Below are positions 8,962 to 18,720 of a DNA stretch of 64,000 bases, in pieces. Where the stretch lies: contig JAIHAL010000008.1 of the NCBI GenBank assembly GCA_020054675.1, positions 176,263-240,262 on the forward strand, given 5' to 3'. The notes beneath the pieces were generated by a model, which had not been told where the DNA came from, did no database searches, and saw only the letters and a list, made by a program, of their open reading frames with translations. Position 1 is the stretch's first letter, and each line of letters opens with the position of its first letter. The translations under genes and the position numbers were made by a program. Source of the stretch: Oscillospiraceae bacterium (GTDB taxonomy: Bacteria; Bacillota; Clostridia; Oscillospirales; Ruminococcaceae).

Positions 8962-9865
8962 GCTTTGCGGAATCCTTTGCATGAATAAGCCCGAAGGTTT
9001 TACTTCCTTTGACGTGGTTGCAAAGCTGCGCGGGATTTTAAAGACACGAAAAATCGGGCATACGGGCACACTTGACCCAATGGCGTCAGGTGTGCTGCCT
9101 GTGCTTGTTGGAGCGGCGGCAAAGGCCCTTGACATCCTGCCGAACACAGACAAGGGATATGATGCAGGCTTTAAGCTTGGGATTTCAACCGATACACAGG
9201 ACATTACGGGAAAAGTTCTTGACGAAAAAAGCGTTTCTCAAATTTCCGCGGAAATGATAAGCAAAGAAATGAAAGCCTTTGAGGGGGAAATCGAGCAGAT
9301 TCCGCCAATGTACTCCGCCGTTTCGGTAGGAGGGAAAAGGCTTTACGAGCTTGCAAGAAAAGGCATTGAGGTTGAAAGACAGCCGCGGCGGATAAATGTT
9401 TTCCGCTTTGAGCTTTTGGATTTCAATGAGGAAAATGCCGAGGGTCGGGCAAGGATTTTTTGCTCCAAGGGGACTTATGTGCGCACGCTTATAAACGATT
9501 TGGGCGAGCGCCTTGGATGCAGCGCGGCAATGACTTCGCTTGTGAGGACCCATGCCTGCGGCTTTTCGCTTAAAGACTGCACGACCTTTGAGGAGCTTGC
9601 GGGCAGGGAGGATTTTTCGGATTTGCTTTTGCCCGTAGAAAGGCTTTTTGAATGGCTGCCGAAAATCACGCTTTCTCCCGGCCAGACAAGGATGTACCTT
9701 AATGGGGTAAGGCTTGACCTTTCAAGACTTTCTTTTTCGGGATTTGCCGAAAGGCATTCCGTTTGGGCAAACGGGATTTTTATAGGCACCGCATTGCCTG
9801 ATGTTGAAAAAGGCATGCTTTGCGCGGAAAAAACTTTTAACAGGCAAGGGACTTTCTATGATTGA
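8951..9865 (+). CDS. truB: tRNA pseudouridine(55) synthase TruB
   Basis: About 304 residues. The core shows the N-terminal signature CGILCMNKPEGFTSFDVV, HTGTLDPMASGVLPV with the catalytic Asp, YSAVSVGGKRLYELAR and GTYVRTLINDLG, plus a C-terminal PUA-like extension. It makes pseudouridine 55 in the T-loop of tRNAs. The start is uncertain: the conserved GIL strand precedes ATG 8981, so an upstream TTG (8951, overlapping nrnA) is favoured. Its stop overlaps the ribF start. Confidence 0.93.
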   Translation: MGNELCGILCMNKPEGFTSFDVVAKLRGILKTRKIGHTGTLDPMASGVLPVLVGAAAKALDILPNTDKGYDAGFKLGISTDTQDITGKVLDEKSVSQISAEMISKEMKAFEGEIEQIPPMYSAVSVGGKRLYELARKGIEVERQPRRINVFRFELLDFNEENAEGRARIFCSKGTYVRTLINDLGERLGCSAAMTSLVRTHACGFSLKDCTTFEELAGREDFSDLLLPVERLFEWLPKITLSPGQTRMYLNGVRLDLSRLSFSGFAERHSVWANGIFIGTALPDVEKGMLCAEKTFNRQGTFYD

Positions 9866-10778
9866 TTTGACGGGAACAACTCTGGTTCCAAAGGAAAAAA
9901 CGGCGGCGGCGCTTGGACTTTTTGACGGGCTGCATATAGGTCACAGGGAAGTTGTAAAAAGGGCGCTTGCTTTTTCGGATTCGGGAATTTCCCCCGCCGT
10001 TTTTACTTTTGAAACGCATACCGTAACCTCAAAGGGGGATGGCGGCGTTGACGCAATACTTTCAAGGGAGCTTAAATTTGAATTTCTTGAAAAGCTTGGG
10101 GCAAGGTATGTTTATTCTCCGGATTTTAGCGAGGTAAAAAACCTTTCGCCAAAAGAATTTGTGCAAAAGGTTTTAAGGGAAAAATTAAATGCCGCCGCCG
10201 CAATCTGCGGCAGCGACTTTCGATTTGGCTTTGGGGGCACAGCTGGGGCGCACGAGCTTAAAAAACTCTGTGAGCCTTTTGGGATTGAAGCAATTGAAGT
10301 CCCTCCCGTAAAGCTTGGCGGGGAAATTGTTTCCTCCACAAGGATAAGGGCATACATACGGGATGGGGAAATTGAAAAGGCAAATAAGCTTTTGGGATAT
10401 GAGTTCCAGCTCCTCCTTCCCGTTGTGCACGGAAACGAGCTTGGCAGGACGATAAATTTCCCCACGATAAACCAAAGGTTTTCGGAAAAACAGGTAATCC
10501 CGCGGTTTGGAGTTTACCTTTCAAGAACCGAAATTGAAGGGAAAACGTGGGATTCGATAACGAACATAGGCATAAAGCCGACCGTGGGCGGAGAAGTTTT
10601 TCCGCTTGCGGAAACGCATATAATAGGATTTTCTGGCGATTTGTACGGAAAGACTGCAAGAGTCAGCCTTAGGGCTTTTATCAGGCCGGAGATGAAATTT
10701 TCGGGGCTTGAAAGCCTTTCCGCCCAAATTGCCTCAGACATAAATAAAGCAAATGAACTTATGCGGAAAGGAAAATGA
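9858..10778 (+). CDS. ribF: Bifunctional riboflavin kinase/FMN adenylyltransferase RibF
   Basis: 306 residues, the usual size. The N-terminal FAD synthetase domain shows [16 protein letters not shown] and [10 protein letters not shown], then [11 protein letters not shown]. The C-terminal riboflavin kinase domain shows [10 protein letters not shown] and GIKPTVGG. It makes FMN and FAD from riboflavin. ATG 9858 follows AAGGGA by 6 nt and overlaps the truB stop, consistent with the common truB-ribF pairing. No FMN riboswitch is seen. Confidence 0.95.
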   Translation: MIDLTGTTLVPKEKTAAALGLFDGLHIGHREVVKRALAFSDSGISPAVFTFETHTVTSKGDGGVDAILSRELKFEFLEKLGARYVYSPDFSEVKNLSPKEFVQKVLREKLNAAAAICGSDFRFGFGGTAGAHELKKLCEPFGIEAIEVPPVKLGGEIVSSTRIRAYIRDGEIEKANKLLGYEFQLLLPVVHGNELGRTINFPTINQRFSEKQVIPRFGVYLSRTEIEGKTWDSITNIGIKPTVGGEVFPLAETHIIGFSGDLYGKTARVSLRAFIRPEMKFSGLESLSAQIASDINKANELMRKGK

Positions 10779-10782
10779 GCAA

Positions 10783-12240
10783 ATGGACTCAAAAAAAGTA
10801 AGAACAAGGTTTGCGCCAAGTCCTACCGGATATATGCACATAGGGAATTTAAGGACTGCGCTTTACGCTTATCTTATCGCCAAGAAAAACGGCGGGGATT
10901 TTATCCTCAGGATTGAGGATACCGACCAGACAAGGTACGTCGAGGGTGCTGTGGAACTTATTTACCGCACGCTTAAAAGGACGGGCCTTTTGTGGGATGA
11001 AGGCCCCGATGTCGGCGGGCCTTGCGGTCCGTACATCCAGTCGCAAAGAATGGGAATGTTCCGCGAATATGCGCAAAAGCTGATTGATTCGGGACATGCC
11101 TACTACTGCTTCTGCGACAAGGAAAGACTTGAAGAGGTGCGCAAGATACAGGAGGCTTCAAGGATTCCTCCCATGTACGACAGGCATTGCAGAAACCTTT
11201 CCCCCGAAGAGGTAAAGGCAAAGCTTGACGCAGGCGTGCCGTATGTTATAAGGCAGAAAATCCCGCTTGAAGGCACAACGACTTTCCACGACGAGCTTTA
11301 CGGTGATATAACCGTTGAAAACTCCACGCTTGACGACCAAATTTTAATAAAGGCGGACGGAATGCCCACCTACAATTTTGCAAACGTGGTGGATGACCAT
11401 ACCATGGGAATCACCCATGTTGTAAGAGGCAACGAATACCTTTCCTCCACGCCGAAATACAACCTGCTTTACGAGGCTTTCGGCTGGGAGCCTCCGATAT
11501 ACATCCATGTTGAGCATATAATGAAAAACTCAAAGGAAAAGCTTTCAAAGCGCAACGGCGACGCGTCATTTGAGGATTTGATTGAAAAGGGATTTTTAAC
11601 CGAGGCGGTGCTCAACTACATTGCGCTGCTTGGCTGGTCGCCCAAAGGGGAAAACGAAATCTTTTCGCTTGACGAGCTTATAAAGGAATTTGACATAGAC
11701 GGCCTTTCAAAATCTCCGGCAATATTTGACCCGGTAAAGCTAAGGGCAATAAATGCCGAGTATATAAGAAGACTTCCGCCGGAAAAATTCCTTGAATACG
11801 CGGAGCCTTACATCCGCCAAAGCGTAAAGAGGGAGGATGTGAACATCAGAATCATTGCCGAAACATTGCAGCCAAGGACGGAAATCTTTACGGAAATTCC
11901 CGAACAGGTGGACTTTATAGACGCCCTGCCGGAGTATTCGACGGAACTCTACCGCAATAAGAAGATGAAGACTGATGAGGCGACTTCACTTATTGCCCTG
12001 AAAGAAGTCCTGCCTGTTATGCAGGCTCTTGATGATTGGAGCATTGACGGGATTCATGCAAAGCTCTTTGAGCTGGTTGAAAAGCTTGGCGTAAAGAACG
12101 GCTATGTGCTCTGGCCGGTAAGAGTTGCGCTTTCCGGAAAAGAAAGGACTCCCGGAGGGGCAATCGAAATAGCCGCAATTTTGGGCAAAGAGGAATCCCT
12201 TAAAAGAATTAACAAAGGAATAGAACTTTTATCAAAATAA
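10783..12240 (+). CDS. gltX: Glutamyl-tRNA synthetase
   Basis: 485 residues of a class I synthetase: [17 protein letters not shown] contains the HIGH-type motif and KLSKRNG the KMSKS-type motif. The C-terminal anticodon-binding domain is of bacterial type. In many Clostridia this enzyme is non-discriminating and needs GatCAB for Gln-tRNA; specificity cannot be read here. The start ATG 10783 follows GGAAAGG; the gene begins 4 bp after ribF and probably closes the rimP operon. No T-box leader is present. Confidence 0.95.
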   Translation: MDSKKVRTRFAPSPTGYMHIGNLRTALYAYLIAKKNGGDFILRIEDTDQTRYVEGAVELIYRTLKRTGLLWDEGPDVGGPCGPYIQSQRMGMFREYAQKLIDSGHAYYCFCDKERLEEVRKIQEASRIPPMYDRHCRNLSPEEVKAKLDAGVPYVIRQKIPLEGTTTFHDELYGDITVENSTLDDQILIKADGMPTYNFANVVDDHTMGITHVVRGNEYLSSTPKYNLLYEAFGWEPPIYIHVEHIMKNSKEKLSKRNGDASFEDLIEKGFLTEAVLNYIALLGWSPKGENEIFSLDELIKEFDIDGLSKSPAIFDPVKLRAINAEYIRRLPPEKFLEYAEPYIRQSVKREDVNIRIIAETLQPRTEIFTEIPEQVDFIDALPEYSTELYRNKKMKTDEATSLIALKEVLPVMQALDDWSIDGIHAKLFELVEKLGVKNGYVLWPVRVALSGKERTPGGAIEIAAILGKEESLKRINKGIELLSK

Positions 12241-12361
12241 ATACTCCGATTTATCACAATTTTATCACTTTTAGGGATTATCATTAACGCTGTGTGAATT
12301 GTTTGCGTGGCGCGCGGCGCCGTATTCATAATTTTACGCAAATCGAAAGGAATGTTAGAGA

Positions 12362-13414
12362 ATGATTGAGGTCAAAAACCTGTCCAAGCACTATGGCGAA
12401 AAAAGGGCTGTGGACAACATTTCCTTTTCCGTAAAGGAAGGGGAAATCCTCGGCTTTTTGGGGCCCAATGGAGCCGGAAAATCCACCACCATGAATATCC
12501 TTACAGGATATATTTCCTCCACATCCGGCAATGCGCTCATAAACGGCGTGGACATACTTGAAAATCCCGCCAAGGCAAAGGCGCAGATAGGCTATCTCCC
12601 TGAAATTCCCCCGCTTTACCTTGACATGACGGTTAAAGAATACCTGAATTTTATCTATGACCTTAAAAAGTGCAAGCTTAACCGTGAAAACCACCTTAAA
12701 GAAATCTGCGGGCTTGTAAAGATAACGGATGTTTACAACCGCATAATCAAGAACCTTTCAAAGGGATACAAACAGCGTGTCGGACTTGCCCAAGCGCTTG
12801 TGGGCAATCCGCCGGTGCTCATACTCGACGAGCCGACGGTTGGCCTTGACCCGAAGCAGATTATAGAAATAAGAAGCCTTATCAAAAAGCTTGGCGAAAA
12901 GCATACGGTAATACTTTCATCCCACATCCTTTCGGAGGTTCAGGCGGTATGCGACAGAATTGTAATCATAAACAGGGGCAAAATTGCCGCCGACGATACT
13001 GCTGAAAACCTTTCAAAAAGCATCACCAACGACCATAAGCTCATAGCGCGCATAGACGGGCCGCGCGATGAAGTGGTAAAGCTCATCCGCACAATAAACG
13101 GCGTTGTAAAGGTTGTTGCGGATATGGAGCGTGAAAATGGCGTTTACGACTATGAAATAGAGGCTGTGGAGGGTACGGATATAAGAAGGGAGCTTTTCAA
13201 GAGGCTTGCTTCAAGGAACTGGCCGCTTCTCGGGCTCAAATCCACAGAACTCACCCTTGAGGACATCTTCCTTAAAATCACTATGGGCGAGGGGATAGAA
13301 ATAAAATCTCAAAAGCCTAAGGAGGAAGCCGCCCCGACAGAGGAGCCGGCAAAGGATGAACCCAATAGCGATGAAAACAAAGATACAAACGGCAATGATG
13401 GGGGTGCAAACTGA
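12362..13414 (+). CDS. ABC transporter ATP-binding protein, GldA/ABC-2 type
   Basis: 350 residues: Walker A GPNGAGKST, Q-loop GYLPEIPPLY, signature LSKGYKQRVGLAQAL, Walker B VLILDEPTVGLDP and switch histidine LSSH. A C-terminal extension of about 100 residues ends in an acidic, Pro/Glu/Asp-rich tail. It powers the ABC-2 permease encoded next (stop and start overlap by one base). With the two downstream auxiliary genes it forms a Gld-like export locus common in Clostridia. The substrate is unknown. Confidence 0.9.
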   Translation: MIEVKNLSKHYGEKRAVDNISFSVKEGEILGFLGPNGAGKSTTMNILTGYISSTSGNALINGVDILENPAKAKAQIGYLPEIPPLYLDMTVKEYLNFIYDLKKCKLNRENHLKEICGLVKITDVYNRIIKNLSKGYKQRVGLAQALVGNPPVLILDEPTVGLDPKQIIEIRSLIKKLGEKHTVILSSHILSEVQAVCDRIVIINRGKIAADDTAENLSKSITNDHKLIARIDGPRDEVVKLIRTINGVVKVVADMERENGVYDYEIEAVEGTDIRRELFKRLASRNWPLLGLKSTELTLEDIFLKITMGEGIEIKSQKPKEEAAPTEEPAKDEPNSDENKDTNGNDGGAN

Positions 13415-14118
13415 TGGGAGCTATTTTCAGGCGTGAAATGACCGCTTACTTTACCTCTCCGACCGCATATGTTTACTTTGCGGTATTCAATGTTTTTGCG
13501 GGACTTTTCTTTACAATAAACTGCCTCTCATACGCTTCAGCGGATATGTCAGGGGTATTTTCAAGCATGTTTATAATGTTCATTTTCTTGATTCCGATAC
13601 TTACCATGAGGCTTTTGAGCGAAGAAAAAAAGCAAAAGACCGACCAGTGCCTGCTGACTTCTCCGGCAAGCCTTTCCGGGATAGTGCTTGGCAAATATTT
13701 TGCCGCGCTTGCAATTTATTCCCTTTCGCTTGTGACATTTTTGCTTTATGCGGTGATTCTTGCCGCGTTTGCTGAAATTTCATGGGCGGTTGTAATAGGC
13801 AACATAATTGGCGCATTTTTGCTTGGCTCGTCATTTATCGCGGTAGGGCTTTTTGTTTCAAGCCTTACGGAAAATCAGGTCATCGCCGCAATCGGAGGCT
13901 TTGTGGCAATGATGCTGCTTTATGTGATTGATATGATTTCAAGCCTTGCAAACAATTCGACCGTGCAAAAGATAATTTCAAGCCTTGCTTTTTACTCAAA
14001 ATATTATGAGTTTACCACGGGCGTTTTCAACCTTTTAAACGTGATTTTCTTTGTCAGCGCTTCGGCGATATTCATTTTCCTCACCGTAAGAGTGCTTGAG
14101 AAAAAACGCTGGGCATAA
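13414..14118 (+). CDS. ABC-2 type permease, GldF-like
   Basis: 234 residues with six predicted membrane segments of the ABC-2/GldF family (starting FRREMTAYFTSPTAYVYF, then ILTMRLLSEEKKQKTDQCLLTSP, a typical cytoplasmic signature). It should be the membrane channel partner of the ATPase just upstream. GldF homologues outside Bacteroidetes are not gliding proteins; in Clostridia their substrate is unassigned. Confidence 0.87.
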   Translation: MGAIFRREMTAYFTSPTAYVYFAVFNVFAGLFFTINCLSYASADMSGVFSSMFIMFIFLIPILTMRLLSEEKKQKTDQCLLTSPASLSGIVLGKYFAALAIYSLSLVTFLLYAVILAAFAEISWAVVIGNIIGAFLLGSSFIAVGLFVSSLTENQVIAAIGGFVAMMLLYVIDMISSLANNSTVQKIISSLAFYSKYYEFTTGVFNLLNVIFFVSASAIFIFLTVRVLEKKRWA

Positions 14119-14152
14119 TCTCCTGCCAAAAAACGAAAGGAAGAATTAAAGC

Positions 14153-15700
14153 ATGAAGAAAATACAGTTTTTTAAAAAGGGCGGCAAGGATGGCGCCCCC
14201 AAAAAGGAAAAGCGTCCTTTAAAGGAAAGACTTAAATACTTTAATCAGCGCCGCTTCAAGTACGGCTCGCTTGCAACAGTAATAACTATTGTGTTTATAG
14301 CAATAGTAGTTCTTGCAAACGTTATGGCGTCAATGCTGCTCGAACGTTTCCCTGTAAAGATTGACCTTACTCCGGAAGGGATTTTCTCTATATCCCAGCA
14401 AAGCATAGATTACCTTAAAAAGCTTGACAAGGATGTTGAGGTAACCGTCCTTGCAAACGAAAGCTCGCTTTCAACCGCAAGCAAGGAAGCAAAACAGGTT
14501 GTTGAAGTCATCAACAAGTATGCTCAATATACAGATAAAATCAAGATAAAATACGTTGACCCGGATAAGAACCCTCAGGTCATGTCTGAGCTTAACAATC
14601 TCTATAAAGGCGACCTGTCAAGCAAATTTGTGGTGCTCAGATGCGGCGACAAGGTCAGGGCTCTTGAACAAAGCGACCTTGTAAATTATCAGTCCAATGA
14701 TTATTATTCATCAAGCTATACAATTACATCAACCGCTGAAAAATCAATGACTTCGGCAATAATGAACATTACCGACGCAAACCCGATGAAAGCGACAATC
14801 CTTACAGGGGACAGCGTTGCTGACGTAAGCGCCCTTAAAGACCTCTTGCAGACAAACGGCTATGAGGTTGAGGAGGTTGATATCCTCACCGGTACAATTG
14901 ACCAGACTTCCAGCCTTGTGGTGCTCAACAGCCCGCTCAGCGACTTAAATGATGAGCAGATAACAAAGCTTGACAATTTCCTTTCAAACGACGGCAAGCT
15001 TGGAAAGAACCTTCTTTATGTCGCCGCTTACGGACAAAAATCCACTCCAAAGCTTGACGCATTCCTTGCCGAATGGGGACTTCAGGTTGATACAGGCTAT
15101 GTCATGGATTCCGACAACAAAAACCTCGGCGTAGTTTCAAGCGGAGTGTACGGAATTTATATTAAACCGGACAATACGGATTATACCGCAGACCTGCAAA
15201 ATGCAGACCTTCCGGTAATGGTGATAGCATCCCGCCCGATAAGGCTTTTGTTTGAGTCAAACAATATGAGGACCACAACATCCCTGCTTAAAACGGCAGA
15301 TACAGGATATGTAATTCCGGATGACGCAACCGAAAGCACAGATTTGAACTCGCTTCCCAAAGAAGCCGTAAACGTTATGGCAATGGGCAGCAAGTATGTT
15401 TACGATGAGGACAACAAAAAGAGCACCAGCAACGTGCTTGTGCTCGGCTCGGGATATATTCTTGATAAAAACCTTGTGCAGAGTGCAAGCCTCAACAACG
15501 GGGATTATGTGCTTAATGCGGTAAATAAAATGACCGGAAAGACCAACAGCATAAGCATTGTTTCAAAAGACCTCACGCAGGAAAAACTCAGCATGACCGC
15601 ATCGCAAATGGCAGTGGTTAGAAATGTGGTTATCTTCCTTATACCGCTTGCATTCATAATTACGGGAATTATCATTTGGGCAAGAAGGAGAAACAGATGA
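14153..15700 (+). CDS. GldG-like ABC-transporter auxiliary protein
   Basis: 515 residues. A basic cytoplasmic N-terminus (about 1-40) is followed by one membrane helix (about 42-65), a large extracytoplasmic domain of the ABC_transp_aux/GldG type (KIDLTPEGIFSISQQSIDYLKKLDKDVEVTVLA is split across its start) and a C-terminal membrane helix followed by RRRN. GldG proteins accompany GldA/GldF transporters; their biochemical role is unknown. It overlaps the next gene by 4 bp. Confidence 0.85.
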   Translation: MKKIQFFKKGGKDGAPKKEKRPLKERLKYFNQRRFKYGSLATVITIVFIAIVVLANVMASMLLERFPVKIDLTPEGIFSISQQSIDYLKKLDKDVEVTVLANESSLSTASKEAKQVVEVINKYAQYTDKIKIKYVDPDKNPQVMSELNNLYKGDLSSKFVVLRCGDKVRALEQSDLVNYQSNDYYSSSYTITSTAEKSMTSAIMNITDANPMKATILTGDSVADVSALKDLLQTNGYEVEEVDILTGTIDQTSSLVVLNSPLSDLNDEQITKLDNFLSNDGKLGKNLLYVAAYGQKSTPKLDAFLAEWGLQVDTGYVMDSDNKNLGVVSSGVYGIYIKPDNTDYTADLQNADLPVMVIASRPIRLLFESNNMRTTTSLLKTADTGYVIPDDATESTDLNSLPKEAVNVMAMGSKYVYDEDNKKSTSNVLVLGSGYILDKNLVQSASLNNGDYVLNAVNKMTGKTNSISIVSKDLTQEKLSMTASQMAVVRNVVIFLIPLAFIITGIIIWARRRNR

Positions 15701-17166
15701 GCAGCAAAATCAAAGCAATCATCATCAGTTCAATTGTTCTTGTGTTTTTAGTCGGAGGAATTGTACTCCTTAAAGTTACCGATTCAACGGGAAAGGAAAG
15801 CTCTTCCTCGTCGTCATCCACCACATCCAAACTGCTTTATGAAGAAAAGCAAGCGGATGTGGAGCTTGTGCACATCAAAAACGAAAGCGGAGAGTATGAT
15901 GTAGCACTTTCGGGAGATTCAAGCTGGACAGTAAAGGGATACGAGGATTTGCCGCTTAACTCAAACGCAATATCGGGAATAACAAGTGCCGCAGCATCCA
16001 TGACCGCGGCGGACGTGATTGAAGAAAATGCGTCTTCGCTTTCACAGTACGGCCTTGACAAGCCCGCGGCGGAAGTCAAGGTAACCTTTAAGGACAGCGC
16101 AAAAACCGTAAAAGAATTCCTTGTCGGAAACGAAACTCCATCCGGCGGGAAAAGATATTTTGCTTTCAAAGGCGAAAACAAAGTTTATTCGGTTTCGTCA
16201 TCGTCAGTCAGCACATTTTTAAACAGCGCAAACGACCTTATAAACACCACCCTTGTTGAGGCGGTTTCGGATAATAATTATCCCTATATAGGAGATGTGA
16301 CCATTGAGAGGGCGGACCTTGGATTCCCTGTAAAGCTTTCTTATGATGAGAGCCTTGACACATCGGCAAGCGGCAGTTCGTCTTCGTCATCTTCAACAAG
16401 TGCAACCGCTTCGGAATATGATACCGTTCATGTAATGACATCCCCCATAAAAGCAAGCCTTAAAACCGAAAATTCATCAAGCCTTGTGCGCGGAATATTC
16501 GGACTTACGGCAAAATCTGCATATATACTTCGTCCCGCAGATGCGGACCTTGAAAAAACGGGAATAACAAATCCCTCGGCAGTTGTTACGGTAAAGCTTG
16601 AAGATAAGACCTATAAGCTTATAATCGGCTCCGCTTACACTGACGGAAGCGATAAGGGCTATTATGGAATGCTTGACGGAATAAACATTGTCTTTAAGTT
16701 TGAGGAAAGCGCCCTGCCGTGGATTACTTTCAAGCCGATAGAGATTGTAAACCCGCTCATAACCAGCACCCTTATTTACGACCTTTCAAAAATAGAAATA
16801 AGGACGCCGGAAAAGACCACGGTATTTGACCTTGAAGGCGACAAGGCAGACAACTTCAAGGCAAAAATGGACGGCAAGGATATTGATACCGATTATTTCA
16901 AGGATTTTTACCAGTTCATCCTTATGGCTCCGGCCGAATCGCTTTGGTTGGAGGACCCTGCATCTACGACTCCCGATGTAAAGATTGTGTTTACAAAGGA
17001 CAACGGTGAAGTTTACAACCTTGAATTTTACAAAGTTGAAAACCGCCAGACAATAATAAAGTACAACGGAGTGACGAGTTATAAATGCAGGACGACTTAT
17101 GTTGACAGGCTGCTTTCAAATCTTGAGCTTCTGCCGACAAAAGGCAAGCTGGTAATGGTTTGGTAA
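15697..17166 (+). CDS. DUF4340 domain-containing membrane-anchored protein
   Basis: 489 residues. One N-terminal membrane segment (about 6-25) is followed by a Ser-rich linker and two repeats of the DUF4340 fold, separated by another Ser-rich stretch near residue 225. DUF4340 proteins follow GldG-like genes in many bacteria and are thought to be extracytoplasmic parts of the same transporter. ATG 15697 follows AAGGAG by 6 nt and overlaps the GldG-like stop (ATGA), so translation is coupled. A terminator follows. Confidence 0.83.
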   Translation: MSSKIKAIIISSIVLVFLVGGIVLLKVTDSTGKESSSSSSSTTSKLLYEEKQADVELVHIKNESGEYDVALSGDSSWTVKGYEDLPLNSNAISGITSAAASMTAADVIEENASSLSQYGLDKPAAEVKVTFKDSAKTVKEFLVGNETPSGGKRYFAFKGENKVYSVSSSSVSTFLNSANDLINTTLVEAVSDNNYPYIGDVTIERADLGFPVKLSYDESLDTSASGSSSSSSSTSATASEYDTVHVMTSPIKASLKTENSSSLVRGIFGLTAKSAYILRPADADLEKTGITNPSAVVTVKLEDKTYKLIIGSAYTDGSDKGYYGMLDGINIVFKFEESALPWITFKPIEIVNPLITSTLIYDLSKIEIRTPEKTTVFDLEGDKADNFKAKMDGKDIDTDYFKDFYQFILMAPAESLWLEDPASTTPDVKIVFTKDNGEVYNLEFYKVENRQTIIKYNGVTSYKCRTTYVDRLLSNLELLPTKGKLVMVW

Positions 17167-17173
17167 ATATGCG

Positions 17174-17205
17174 GGCGGTTTTTTCAAAAACCGCCTGTAA
17201 TTTTT
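17174..17205 (+). terminator. Terminator of the Gld-like ABC operon
   Basis: A perfect 10-bp stem (GGCGGTTTTT with AAAAACCGCC, 17174-17195) is followed after four bases by a T-rich run. Confidence 0.8.
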
Positions 17206-17332
17206 CCTTTTTGGCAAGTGCAATCGACAAATTTTTAACACTTATTGTGGCATAATATTTAATGCGGGCCGCAAAAGAAACCGAGGAAAAAGAAAAAAAG
17301 TTTACATTTTAATAACAATATAGCGAAACTTG

Positions 17333-17361
17333 TTGCTATTTGTTTCAAAACATGCTATACT
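17333..17361 (+). promoter_or_regulatory. Probable sigma-A promoter for the 95-residue protein
   Basis: TTGCTA (17333-17338), a 17-nt spacer and TATACT (17356-17361) with extended TGC lie about 35 nt before the start codon. Confidence 0.65.
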
Positions 17362-17396
17362 GTATTAGTAACATTTTTAAAAAGGAGGAACGAGAG

Positions 17397-17684
17397 ATGA
17401 GTGAGAAAACGGATTTTTTCACATACAAAGGTTTCCCTCTGGTAAGGAATAAAGATACGATTTACTATGGGAATATGTCGGACGATTATGTCGTTATGAT
17501 ACAAGTGCTTGAATCTAAAAAGGTTGGGAATATGGAAGTAGCTTCAAAGGTCAAGGTTTATCAGGTTTCAACGGATGAAAGCAAAAATCCTGTTGAAAGA
17601 ATTGCAAAGGTAAGCGAAAAAAACGGGCTTTATGAAGCTCTTGACATTGCGTATATCTGGCTTTCAAAAACCGCAAGGAATTAA
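17397..17684 (+). CDS. Small conserved protein of unknown function
   Basis: 95 residues, soluble, no signal peptide or membrane segment. It reads like a compact mostly-beta domain (FPLVRNKDTIYYGNMSDDYVV) followed by a C-terminal helix (LYEALDIAYIWLSKTA). I recall similar small proteins in many Clostridia, all unassigned. The start ATG 17397 has AGGAGG 8 nt upstream and its own promoter. It stands alone between the ABC operon and repeat copy C. No function is proposed. Confidence 0.7.
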   Translation: MSEKTDFFTYKGFPLVRNKDTIYYGNMSDDYVVMIQVLESKKVGNMEVASKVKVYQVSTDESKNPVERIAKVSEKNGLYEALDIAYIWLSKTARN

Positions 17685-17722
17685 AATTGGCTGTCGGCTA
17701 ATAATTAAAGGTTATTTTGCCC

Positions 17723-18411
17723 TTTTAGTAGTTAGTTGTTAGAAGTTAGACGTTAGTTTTGTCCTTTTCCTTTTAATTTTTCATAGGGGGGACTCCGTCC
17801 CCCCCTTCTTGATTTTTAAAGATAATCAAATTTTTTTACCCCTCCTGCCTACTTTTCTTCATCAGCGAAGAAAAGTAGGCAAAAGACGCCGCCCTGCGGG
17901 GCTTCCATGCGTCTTAATCCGCCTATTCGCCGGCAACGGGCATCGCGCATTCGCTTATGCCCTGCTCGGCGAATTACGGCTACAAAATATTGACCTGCTT
18001 TTCGCCTTGGTGCTCACCACTCCAATTTTACTGCGAAAAGCAGGTCTTTTTCTAAATTTGCCTTAGCAACCTTATTAGCGGAAAATCTTTTCTTATTAAG
18101 TAAAATAAGCTGCTTCCTTGGGTTCGTAAGTACTATTCTTTTTTGTCTTTAACTGAGTAAGACGTGGTATCTTCAAGTAAAGCAGCCGAGCTTTGTCGTG
18201 CAGGGCGCAAGCGGTAGCGTGGCGCCCGTTGCCGAAAAGCCGGCGGATTAAGACATATAAATTAGGCGCTTTTTGGTGACTTTTTGTCGCCGGACAAAAA
18301 GTCACCGGGGGAATAAAAAAATTGATTATTTTTATAAATGCAGAGCGGGGGCAGAGCCCCCGCTGAAAAAATAAAAATCCCCACTTCTAACCTCTAATCT
18401 CTAACCTCTAA
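17723..18411. repeat. Structured intergenic repeat, copy C (double, two cores)
   Basis: The 700-bp gap holds one TTAG array (17723-17757), then a full core in reverse orientation: G-rich hairpin IV near 17786-17804, hairpin III (17847-17880, 14-bp arms), hairpin II and hairpin I (17992-18046, 55 nt). A second core in forward orientation follows without an intervening TTAG array: hairpin II with arms GGGCGC and GCGCCC, hairpin III (18276-18305) and hairpin IV (near 18342-18362). An inverted TTAG array (18384-18411) closes it. The left array is identical over about 37 bases to that of copy D. Confidence 0.8.
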
Positions 18412-18522
18412 ATCAACATATCGTTTTTTCTTTGAATCTATAAGCTCGATAATAATTTTAACAGAAATTAAAAGAGCCGCAACGGTTCCGGCCGCAAAAA
18501 AAGCCTTTGCCAGATTTTTCAT
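18394..18522 (-). CDS. 42-residue single-pass membrane protein
   Basis: A short reading frame begins ATG at 18522 with AAAAGGAGGAATTTGA directly before it, an excellent ribosome site. The product starts MKNLAKAFFAAGTVAALL, has one hydrophobic helix (about residues 7-29) and a basic tail (SKKKRY). Its last codons and TAG stop lie in the TTAG array of repeat copy C, so the C-terminus may have been altered by the repeat. No homologue is recognised. The strong ribosome site is the main support. Confidence 0.5.
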   Translation of the reverse strand: MKNLAKAFFAAGTVAALLISVKIIIELIDSKKKRYVDLEVRD

Positions 18523-18605
18523 TCAAATTCCTCCTTTTAAGAATCCCTTTTTAAATAATTATATCATAAAAATTTTATAAAACAATACTTTTCCTCGACA
18601 AAATA

Positions 18606-18614
18606 TGGTATAAT
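18606..18614 (+). promoter_or_regulatory. Extended -10 promoter upstream of the flippase gene
   Basis: TGGTATAAT (TATAAT at 18609-18614) matches an extended -10 element; no good -35 is seen. Transcripts from it would run through the mini-repeat (18617-18709) into the flippase gene. Confidence 0.5.
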
Positions 18615-18616
18615 TA

Positions 18617-18709
18617 TTAGATGTTAGAAGTTAGACATTTGATGTAAAAATTGCTTAAAAAGTAAAGAAACGTGTACTAACGACTAACAACTATCTTGCT
18701 AACTACTAA
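18617..18709. repeat. Mini-repeat: two facing TTAG arrays without a core
   Basis: A direct array (TTAGATGTTAGAAGTTAG) and an inverted array (CTAACGACTAACAACTA and on) enclose about 40 bp of AT-rich sequence. It lies between the -10 element and the flippase start, and its right border supplies the AAAAGGTG that serves as ribosome site. Confidence 0.7.
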
Positions 18710-18720
18710 AAGGTGCTACT

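Noticed and set aside
17809..18066. Plus-strand frame in repeat copy C
   Set aside because: It lies wholly in the structured repeat and has no ribosome site or protein-like pattern.
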